Assembly: GCA_016650435.1 (NCBI GenBank)
Contig: JAENVT010000364.1
Span: 1 to 8,627, forward strand
From: Ilumatobacteraceae bacterium
GTDB taxonomy: Bacteria; Actinomycetota; Acidimicrobiia; Acidimicrobiales; Ilumatobacteraceae
DNA: 8,627 nucleotides
Direction of reading: 5' to 3'
Shown here: piece after piece, positions 1-5,345 of the stretch
Position numbering within the stretch: position 1 is the stretch's first letter
How the letters are laid out: each line of letters begins with the position of its first letter
The notes under the pieces: generated by a model
What the model saw: only the letters and a program-made list of their open reading frames with translations
The model's database searches: none
Told to the model about the DNA's origin: nothing
Translations under genes and position numbers: made by a program

Positions 1-1056
1 CAGCACACCCGGGGTTGCACTGAGGTGGGCGATCAGGCCTTGCATCGGTGTGCCATCAACCTCAGCGATTGCCTGGCGCGCCGCGTAGTGCGGGTCAGCG
101 GAGATGTCGGCCATCGACATCACCGGGCCGATCGCCGCTTCCGCAGCGGTGAAGGCGTCCATCACCTCGTCCTGCGTGCGCGCCGCGCACCACGCGGTCA
201 TCGCGGCCTCCAATTCCTCGCGGTGTTCCATGCGGGCCGAGAACGTGGTGAATCTTGGATCGTCGCCGACACCAAGCAGCTTCAAGACGCGCGCTGCTAC
301 AGAATCGCTCGAAGTCGAAACGCCGACCCAGTGGCCGTCACTGCAGCGGTACGTCCCGCGTGGAACGGAGTACGGCAGGCCGGAACCGAGACGTGGTTGC
401 ATCTCGCCGGTCAACTCGTACAACGAGATCAGCGGGCCCATCAGCTGAAACAGGCTTTCGAGCAGGCTGATGTCGACCACTTGTCCGACACCGCTGCGCA
501 AGGCGACCATCGTGGCGAAGGCGGCGACGACGCCGGTGACCTCGTCGGTCAGCGCGATCGCCGGGAGCAGCGGTTGACCGTCGGGCTCACCCGAAATCGA
601 CGCGAAGCCCGACATCGCCTCGGCGATGGTGGCGAACCCCGGGCGATTTCGGTACGGGCCCGTTTGGCCGAACCCGGTCACGCGCGTGATGACCAGCGAC
701 GGCTTCAGCGCCAGCAGTACGTCGGGACCGAGACCAAGCCGCTCGAGCGTGCCTGGCCGGAAGTTCTCGATCAGCACGTCAGCCTCGCTCACCAATCGCA
801 GCAACAGGTCGAGATCGGCGGGCGACTTCAAGTCGAGAGCGATCGTCCGCTTGTTCCTGTTGACCAGCTTCCACCACAGGCCTTCGCCATCACGCGGGTC
901 GCGCCACGCCAGTCGGCGCAGGCTGTCGCCGCCGTCGGGCCGTTCGATCTTGATCACGTCGGCACCGAAGTCCGCGAGGTAGCGGCCACAGTTGGGGCCG
1001 GCCAGCAGGGTCGACAGATCGATGACGCGCAAACCGTTCAGGGGAGGTTGTGACAC
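1..1056 (-). CDS. Family III CoA-transferase (CaiB/BaiF type), 3' end outside window
   Basis: Family III enzymes move coenzyme A between carboxylic acids, or racemise 2-methylacyl-CoAs, in the cytoplasm through an aspartyl-CoA thioester. The 352 visible residues show the family motifs in order: GADVIKIERP near residues 31-40, NRNKRTIALDLKS at 67-79, ENFRPGTLERLGLG at 97-110, TGFGQTGPY at 127-135, and GQVVDIS at 191-197, whose Asp195 sits at the catalytic aspartate position. A second conserved block, DDPRF at 265-269, begins the C-terminal part. Family members are usually near 390-400 residues, so roughly 40 are missing off the left edge. The start is GTG at 1056, because the same frame is closed upstream by the TAG of the preceding gene at 1095-1093. 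No clear Shine-Dalgarno is seen, and the 36-bp gap suggests co-transcription with the DinB-fold gene. The substrate acid cannot be read from the sequence. The family call is firm; the exact reaction is unknown. Confidence 0.93.
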   Translation of the reverse strand, partial: MSQPPLNGLRVIDLSTLLAGPNCGRYLADFGADVIKIERPDGGDSLRRLAWRDPRDGEGLWWKLVNRNKRTIALDLKSPADLDLLLRLVSEADVLIENFRPGTLERLGLGPDVLLALKPSLVITRVTGFGQTGPYRNRPGFATIAEAMSGFASISGEPDGQPLLPAIALTDEVTGVVAAFATMVALRSGVGQVVDISLLESLFQLMGPLISLYELTGEMQPRLGSGLPYSVPRGTYRCSDGHWVGVSTSSDSVAARVLKLLGVGDDPRFTTFSARMEHREELEAAMTAWCAARTQDEVMDAFTAAEAAIGPVMSMADISADPHYAARQAIAEVDGTPMQGLIAHLSATPGVL

Positions 1057-1092
1057 GGGCTCTATGCAACCACGGCCAGCGGGGTACCGCGT

Positions 1093-1704
1093 CTATCGAA
1101 GCACGCTGTAGTCGGCTGGCAGCGTGCCGCGACCAGTCAACGCCGAGAGCAGCGTGATGGGTTCGGCAAGCTCCGCCATCAGACCCACCACCATGGTCGC
1201 TGTCGCGGGCGCCATCGACAATGGCTGGGCTGTTGCCCGCTGCAGATCGAGGGTGTGCAGCGCAAGCTCGGATGCCCGCGTCGCGAGATACTCGATGAAC
1301 ATCATCTTCCCCGCCAACGTCTCGACGACATCGTCGTCGGCGGTCGAGGCAACGAGGGCCAGCACTCGCTGCGCCGTCGCCTCAGTTTCACCGACCGGAT
1401 CGATCAGTTGAACGCCTGCCTGGCGACCGCGTTCGGCAACGGCGTCGTGAACATTTGGGTCGGCCAGGATGATGCGGAAGTATTCCGCAGCATCGACGAT
1501 CAACCTGTCGACGATCGGCTCCGCCGCCAGATATCGCTCGATCGTCGTGAAGGCGCGCAGGGTATGCGCTGTCAGTTCACGAACGGTCCACACACCGAGA
1601 CCTGGAAGATCCCACTGGTGGGGCTCAACTCGATCGATCGTGTGCAGCAGCGACGCGGCCGCGTCCTCGAATGCTGCTCTCACCGCAGCGGGATGTTGAA
1701 GCAC
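1093..1704 (-). CDS. DinB/maleylpyruvate isomerase-fold metal enzyme, probably mycothiol-dependent
   Basis: This 203-residue protein resembles the actinobacterial mycothiol-dependent maleylpyruvate isomerase group, four-helix DinB-fold proteins with one metal site. The N-terminal block ends in VWTVRELTAH (residues 38-47), and a second signature, ASELALHTLDL, lies at 144-154. His47, Glu146 and His150 have the spacing of the zinc ligands of the Corynebacterium isomerase (His52, Glu144, His148, from memory), so the metal site looks intact. No gentisate or maleylpyruvate genes are nearby, so isomerase activity is not implied; other members are mycothiol or bacillithiol S-transferases or are uncharacterised. 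The GTG at 1704 has a GGAGG four bases upstream. A second GTG at 1683 overlaps the TGA of the metallophosphoesterase gene as GTGA and would give 196 residues; I prefer 1704 for its ribosome-binding site. With 1704 the gene overlaps its upstream neighbour by 25 bp, so coupled translation is likely. Confidence 0.85.
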   Translation of the reverse strand: MLQHPAAVRAAFEDAAASLLHTIDRVEPHQWDLPGLGVWTVRELTAHTLRAFTTIERYLAAEPIVDRLIVDAAEYFRIILADPNVHDAVAERGRQAGVQLIDPVGETEATAQRVLALVASTADDDVVETLAGKMMFIEYLATRASELALHTLDLQRATAQPLSMAPATATMVVGLMAELAEPITLLSALTGRGTLPADYSVLR

Positions 1705-2783
1705 CGATCCTCCAAGTTACCCAGCGCGTACGACTCGTAGTCGATACCGAAATCCGCCATCAGGTGCCGGCACCGATCGCTCCACCGCAGCGCCTCGGGT
1801 GACGACATGCGGTGCACGACCTGCATGACCCCGCCCTCGTACACGCGGTACTCCGCCCAGGTGCCGGGGAAGTCCTTCACGCAACCGACCTCGATCGACG
1901 GAACACCGCACGACATGTAGCGCACGCGATGACGGTGGGTGTGCCCGGCTGTGTAGGCGACGATTTTGGGGTTGTTGGCGACGACTTCGGTCAGACCGTC
2001 GGCGCTATCGGGATCAAGACCGAAATACTCGGCGTGACGGGCCCCCGCTACCCATTGCTGGTGATGCCCCATCACGACGACTGGACGATCCGCCGTGGTC
2101 GAAAGGTCGTCGATCCATTGCAACTGTTGGGGACTGATCGTGCCGGTCGTCTGCTCGGCGATCACCGTGTCGAGCAGTGCGATCGACACACCAGGCAAGT
2201 CGATCCACTCGTCGCCCGTGTACGCATGTTGACCGCGATATGCGTCATGGTTGCCGCGTACGACGTGCAGTCGATCTCCAAAGGCAGTGCGATAGCTCTT
2301 CTCGAACGATGCAAACTCCTCGTCGGTGCCATCGTTGGTCAAGTCACCTTTGACGACGACGGCAACGAGATCCGCTGCGGCCATCTCGGAAACGGCGGCG
2401 TTGTTCATCGTTTCGGGATGTGATGGTTCGCCAGGCTCGACTCGCTGGATGGGGCCTCGTGGATCACTGTCGATCCTCCCGGCCTCGACTTCCCCGAAAT
2501 GCAGATCGTTGACCGTTCCGATCCGGCACAACAGCTGTCCTTCGGGGCGCGCCAACGTACGAACGTCTTCATTGCCGACGCGATGAATCGTGTTGGGCTG
2601 CAGACCCGTGAGCCGGACAACACCCCCGTCGGGACCCACCTGATGGGCGACGATGAGATCATCGGCGACGGTCGTGATGTCCACCCCGTCGAGGGTAGCG
2701 GTTGAGCCGCTGACCTCTACCGACGCGGTCGCTCGCGACGGGTCGGCAATGGAGTGATCCACCACCGGTTGCTGAACCGCCAT
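1680..2783 (-). CDS. Calcineurin-like metallophosphoesterase with N-terminal beta domain
   Basis: The protein has a complete two-metal phosphoesterase core. Numbered from the ATG at 2783 (367 residues), the motifs are NDLHF (Asp93, His95), VVKGDLT (Asp147), VRGNHD (Asn178, His179), MGHH (His240) and AGHTH (His281, His283). Order and spacing fit the CpdA-like class III phosphodiesterase group, which hydrolyses phosphomonoesters or cyclic nucleotides; the substrate cannot be told. The first 80 or so residues look beta-rich, and VVRLTGLQPNT resembles the end of an Fn3-like domain. No signal peptide or membrane segment is visible, so it is probably cytoplasmic. The start is uncertain. The frame stays open to a GTG at 2834, but that lies deep inside the epsilon-subunit gene. 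ATG 2783 overlaps that gene by 67 bp, keeps the beta domain whole and lacks a good Shine-Dalgarno. GTG 2684 would avoid overlap but cut the domain. It overlaps the DinB-fold gene downstream. Confidence 0.9.
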   Translation of the reverse strand: MAVQQPVVDHSIADPSRATASVEVSGSTATLDGVDITTVADDLIVAHQVGPDGGVVRLTGLQPNTIHRVGNEDVRTLARPEGQLLCRIGTVNDLHFGEVEAGRIDSDPRGPIQRVEPGEPSHPETMNNAAVSEMAAADLVAVVVKGDLTNDGTDEEFASFEKSYRTAFGDRLHVVRGNHDAYRGQHAYTGDEWIDLPGVSIALLDTVIAEQTTGTISPQQLQWIDDLSTTADRPVVVMGHHQQWVAGARHAEYFGLDPDSADGLTEVVANNPKIVAYTAGHTHRHRVRYMSCGVPSIEVGCVKDFPGTWAEYRVYEGGVMQVVHRMSSPEALRWSDRCRHLMADFGIDYESYALGNLEDRCFNIPLR

Positions 2784-2908
2784 GTCGGCACCCGGATTGC
2801 CGGCGCAGATTCGAGGACCACAGCCTTGGGCCACGACGCTTCAAGTGCGGCGACGATTGCAGCAACCTCCTCGTCGCTCGGCGAAGGCGAAATCTGAAAT
2901 GCGCTCAA
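2717..2908 (-). CDS. Acyl-CoA carboxylase epsilon subunit (small, non-ATG start)
   Basis: Actinobacterial acyl-CoA carboxylases carry a small epsilon polypeptide that binds the beta core and supports holoenzyme assembly. Here the frame encodes the family pattern: PSPSDEEVAAIVAALEASWP near residues 8-27, then a variable stretch, then WRFSNRWW at 43-50 and a basic tail. Its place directly after the beta-subunit gene on the same strand is the usual one. TTG at 2908 gives 63 residues starting just before the conserved block. A GTG at 2974 in the same frame would give 85 residues, but the extra N-terminus comes from low-complexity repeat DNA and shows no family signal. Neither start has a strong ribosome-binding site. 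The 3' end overlaps the metallophosphoesterase gene by 67 bp if that starts at 2783. The gene is easy to miss, since it is short, lacks ATG and lies in a longer open frame reaching back into the beta gene. Confidence 0.8.
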   Translation of the reverse strand: MSAFQISPSPSDEEVAAIVAALEASWPKAVVLESAPAIRVPTWRFSNRWWITPLPTRRERPRR

Positions 2909-2941
2909 CGGCTCACACAGACCGGGAGCGATGCGGGTGCG

Positions 2942-2972
2942 GTCGGCGAGCGACCGCCAGGGAGCCGCCGAC
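2942..2972. repeat. Inverted repeat in the gap between carboxylase beta and epsilon genes
   Basis: GTCGGCG at 2942-2948 and CGCCGAC at 2966-2972 are perfect 7-bp inverted arms around a 17-base loop. On the minus-strand transcript the stem would form after the beta-subunit stop and before the TTG start of the epsilon gene. There is no U-tract, so it is not a classic terminator. It could be an attenuating or processing hairpin, or part of a dispersed repeat. Confidence 0.45.
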
Positions 2973-2990
2973 ACAGTGCGAGGAGCCAAA

Positions 2991-3017
2991 GCGAGCGCAG
3001 CGAGCGGAGATGAGCGA
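2991..3017. repeat. Imperfect 9-bp tandem repeat, GCGAGC type
   Basis: Two near-identical units, GCGAGCGCA (2991-2999) and GCGAGCGGA (3000-3008), are followed by a degenerate third, GATGAGCGA (3009-3017). The block starts a few bases after the carboxylase beta stop codon, reading on the minus strand. Together with the inverted repeat at 2942-2972 it fills most of the 115-bp gap. GCGAGC-rich blocks of this kind recur between genes in many high-GC actinobacteria, as I recall, so this may be one copy of a dispersed family. Confidence 0.5.
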
Positions 3018-3023
3018 GCACAT

Positions 3024-4577
3024 TCACAACGGCACGTTGCCGTGTTTGCGACGTGGAAGCTCTTCACGTTTCGTGCGCAGCATCCGCAGACCAGCGACGA
3101 TCTTCTGGCGGGTCTCGGCGGGATCGATGACATCGTCGACGTAGCCGCGCTCGGCGGCGTTGTAGGGGTTGGCGTACTTCTCGGTGTACTCGGCTACCAA
3201 TTCGGCGCGGCGTGCGGCCGGGTCGGCCGCTTGCTGCAACTCGCGGCGGTAGACGATCTCAACCGCACCCTGCGGGCCCATCACGGCGAGTTCGGCGGTG
3301 GGCCAGGCATAGGCCAGATCGGCGCCGATCGACTTCGAGTTCATCACGACGTACGCACCCCCGTAAGCCTTGCGCGTGATGATCTGGATGCGCGGCACGG
3401 TGGCCTCGCAATAGGCGTACAACAGCTTGGCGCCGTGGCGGATGATGCCGCCATATTCCTGGTCGACGCCTGGCAGGAAACCGGGCACATCGACGAACGT
3501 CAGCAGGGGAATGTTGAAGGCGTCGCAGGTGCGTACGAAGCGGGCGGCCTTCTCGGAGCTCTCGATATCGAGCACGCCTGCCAGCATCAGTGGCTGATTG
3601 CCGACGATGCCGACGGGATGCCCGTCGACGCGGCTGAATCCGCAGACGATGCTCTTCGCCCAATACGGGAAGTACTCGAAAAACTCGCCGTTGTCGACGA
3701 CCTCGCGGATCACGGCTTTCATGTCGTACGGCTGATTGGCACTCGGCGGCAGGAGTTCGTTCAGCGCCGGGCACAACCGGTCGGGATCGTCACTGGTGTC
3801 GACGTGCGGAGGCTCTTCGAGGTTGTTCGACGGCAGGAAGCTCAGCAGGAATCGAACGTCTTCGAGGCACGACTTCTCGTCGGGCGAAACGAACGTGGCG
3901 ACACCACTCTTCGATGCGTGGCTCATCGCCCCGCCGAGTTCTTCCAACGTCACCTCCTCGCCCGTGACCGTCTTCACGACGTCGGGCCCGGTGATGAACA
4001 TGTGGCTGGACTCGCGAACCATGAAGATGAAGTCGGTCATCGCCGGGCTGTACACCGCACCCCCGGCGCACGGCCCGAGGATGACTGAGATCTGCGGCAC
4101 GACGCCACTGGCCAGCACGTTGCGATAGAAGATTCCGCCGTAGCTGGCCAGGGAGACGACACCTTCTTGGATGCGGGCCCCGGCGCCGTCGTTGAGCCCG
4201 ATTACGGGGGCACCGACCTTCAACGCCAGGTCCATCATCTTGTGGATCTTCTCGGCGAACACCTCACCGAGCGCACCACCGAAGACGGTGAAGTCCTGGC
4301 TGAAGACGAACACCTTGCGCCCTTCGACCGTGCCCCAACCGGTCACAACACCGTCGGTGTAGGGCCGCTCTTCGAGCCCGGCGGCGTGGGCCCGGTGACG
4401 AGCCAGCAGGTCGAGTTCATGGAAGCTGCCGGGGTCGAGGAAGCAGTCGAGCCGCTCGCGTGCCAGCATCTTGCCCTTCTCGTGCTGGCGTTCGACCGAG
4501 CGTGGTGAACCGGCATGGTAGGCCTGCTCACGGCGCTCGCGAAGGTCTTCGAGCTTGGCGTCCATCGGATTGCTCAT
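3024..4577 (-). CDS. Acyl-CoA (propionyl/acetyl-CoA) carboxylase beta subunit, carboxyltransferase
   Basis: This is the carboxyltransferase subunit that moves CO2 from carboxybiotin to an acyl-CoA, giving methylmalonyl-CoA from propionyl-CoA or malonyl-CoA from acetyl-CoA. It is a full-length two-lobed crotonase-fold protein of 517 residues from the ATG at 4577. The N-lobe carries NDGAGARIQEG (129-139) and GPCAGGAVYSPA (168-179); the C-lobe carries VDVPGFLPG (362-370), TRKAYGGAY (401-409) and AWPTAELAVMG (424-434), which build the two oxyanion holes. Position 410, right after GGAY, is Val; propionyl-specific subunits usually have Asp there and broader acetyl/propionyl ones a hydrophobic residue, so a broad substrate range is an inference. 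The epsilon gene follows; no biotin-bearing alpha subunit is in view. A GTG at 4607 would add 10 residues, but the -10 box 8 nt before ATG 4577 favours the shorter form. Confidence 0.96.
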   Translation of the reverse strand: MSNPMDAKLEDLRERREQAYHAGSPRSVERQHEKGKMLARERLDCFLDPGSFHELDLLARHRAHAAGLEERPYTDGVVTGWGTVEGRKVFVFSQDFTVFGGALGEVFAEKIHKMMDLALKVGAPVIGLNDGAGARIQEGVVSLASYGGIFYRNVLASGVVPQISVILGPCAGGAVYSPAMTDFIFMVRESSHMFITGPDVVKTVTGEEVTLEELGGAMSHASKSGVATFVSPDEKSCLEDVRFLLSFLPSNNLEEPPHVDTSDDPDRLCPALNELLPPSANQPYDMKAVIREVVDNGEFFEYFPYWAKSIVCGFSRVDGHPVGIVGNQPLMLAGVLDIESSEKAARFVRTCDAFNIPLLTFVDVPGFLPGVDQEYGGIIRHGAKLLYAYCEATVPRIQIITRKAYGGAYVVMNSKSIGADLAYAWPTAELAVMGPQGAVEIVYRRELQQAADPAARRAELVAEYTEKYANPYNAAERGYVDDVIDPAETRQKIVAGLRMLRTKREELPRRKHGNVPL

Positions 4578-4585
4578 TGCCGCCC

Positions 4586-4591
4586 ACGCTA
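4586..4591 (-). promoter_or_regulatory. Candidate -10 box for the carboxylase beta gene, probably leaderless
   Basis: Read on the minus strand, TAGCGT fits the actinobacterial TANNNT -10 pattern and lies exactly 8 nt before ATG 4577. That spacing would put the transcript start at or within about two bases of the ATG. No convincing -35 and no Shine-Dalgarno are visible, as expected for leaderless mRNA. A 6-mer match alone is weak evidence. Confidence 0.4.
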
Positions 4592-4616
4592 CTTCGATGT
4601 CCGTCACGGCCTCACA

Positions 4617-4632
4617 CGCGCGGCCCGGCGCG
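4617..4632 (-). terminator. GC hairpin just downstream of the SIMPL gene, weak terminator candidate
   Basis: On the minus strand CGCGC and GCGCG form a perfect 5-bp stem around a 6-base loop, starting 2 nt after the TGA of the SIMPL gene (4637-4635). No U-rich tail follows, so it is not a canonical intrinsic terminator. U-less hairpins are often proposed as terminators in high-GC actinobacteria. If it works, it separates the SIMPL gene from the carboxylase cluster. Confidence 0.3.
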
Positions 4633-4634
4633 AT

Positions 4635-5345
4635 TCAGCTCAGCTCGTAGACCACGGTGACCGAGACCTCGAGATCTTGCGTACCCGCCTCGATCGGCGT
4701 CGGTGACCCGCCGCCACTGAACTTCGACATCGAAGCCGCCCGAAACATCGGCTGCGCCGAACCGCCAATCGCCGGCTCGCTGATCTGAATCACATCGCCG
4801 ACGGTTGCGCCCGCTGCAGCGGCATACTCGCCGGCTCGCTTGCGCGCGTTGCGAATCGCGTCGGCACGCGCCGCACCGATCAGCGCTTCGCTGTCGTCGA
4901 CGTAGAACGACACGCCGCCAACGGTGATGTTGTCGCCGGCCGCTGCAGCGGCGGCATCGATCAACTGACCCGTCCGGCCGATCTCGCGCACGGTGATCGT
5001 CACGTTGTTCGACGCCTGATACCCGGAAACGGTGTTCTTCGAGTTGTACTGCGGATAGATCGACACGCCGGACGTGGCGATGTCATCATCGCCGATACCT
5101 GCAGTCTTCAATGATGCGATCAATGCCGCAGCGCTGGCGTTGGCCCGGCTCAACGCCTCGGTCGCAGTTGTGGCTGTGGCCTGGACGCCGAGGCTCAGCG
5201 ATGCCGTATCGGGCTTGACGGCAATCTTGCCCTCGCCTGTGACAGTGATCGAGCGCTCGGGTGTGGCCACGGCGGTCGACGTTAGCTGCGAGGGTCCTGC
5301 GTTCGGTGGCCCGCTGGCTCCCTGGCAAGCTGGAGGCGATGACAC
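4635..5345 (-). CDS. SIMPL (DUF541) domain protein, N-terminus uncertain
   Basis: The protein matches the SIMPL/DUF541 family, usually secreted or membrane-anchored proteins of poorly defined role. Numbered from GTG 5345 (236 residues), the domain opens with RSITVTGEGKIAVKPDTASL (31-50). It continues through the helix EALSRANASAAALIASLK (63-80), the pattern DDDIATSGVSIYPQY (86-100), ADAIRNARKRAGEYA (161-175), and a final strand, DLEVSVTVVYEL. Residues 1-30 are Gly/Pro/Ser-rich with Cys7 and resemble the mature start of a lipoprotein, yet no hydrophobic signal sequence precedes them and the frame upstream supplies none before a TAG. The start is therefore doubtful: GTG 5345 overlaps the ligC start by 7 bp, while GTG 5267 would give a 210-residue protein with just the domain. 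Neither has a strong ribosome-binding site. The carboxylase beta gene follows after 57 bp, across a GC hairpin. The family call is solid; location and function are open. Confidence 0.87.
   Translation of the reverse strand: MSSPPACQGASGPPNAGPSQLTSTAVATPERSITVTGEGKIAVKPDTASLSLGVQATATTATEALSRANASAAALIASLKTAGIGDDDIATSGVSIYPQYNSKNTVSGYQASNNVTITVREIGRTGQLIDAAAAAAGDNITVGGVSFYVDDSEALIGAARADAIRNARKRAGEYAAAAGATVGDVIQISEPAIGGSAQPMFRAASMSKFSGGGSPTPIEAGTQDLEVSVTVVYELS
5332..5336 (+). promoter_or_regulatory. Shine-Dalgarno GGAGG deciding the ligC start
   Basis: GGAGG lies two bases before ATG 5339. The spacing is short but this is the only good ribosome-binding site near the gene. It supports 5339 over in-frame starts further upstream (for example 5261), whose extra residues match nothing in the family. 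It also lies inside the opposing SIMPL reading frame. Confidence 0.5.

Noticed and set aside
25..1053. Long plus-strand open frame (342 codons) over the CoA-transferase gene
   Set aside because: Its translation is Arg/Asp/Gln-rich with no family pattern; the minus strand carries all the CoA-transferase motifs. It is an antisense shadow of high-GC DNA.
1057..1092. GGTACC palindrome between the CoA-transferase and DinB-fold genes
   Set aside because: A 6-bp palindrome with no flanking extension, U-tract or spacing to a promoter; expected by chance.
2991..3017. Possible CRISPR-like repeats
   Set aside because: The units are 9 bp, adjacent, and without spacers; this is a short tandem or REP-like block, not a CRISPR array.
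2931..4088. Long plus-strand open frame (385 codons) over the carboxylase beta gene
   Set aside because: It is an antisense shadow: the minus strand encodes a complete conserved carboxyltransferase and the plus frame has no recognisable domain.
3024..4577. AccD-type zinc-containing acetyl-CoA carboxylase beta subunit
   Set aside because: There is no N-terminal four-cysteine zinc ribbon, and the length and motifs fit the single-chain PccB/MccB-type carboxyltransferase.
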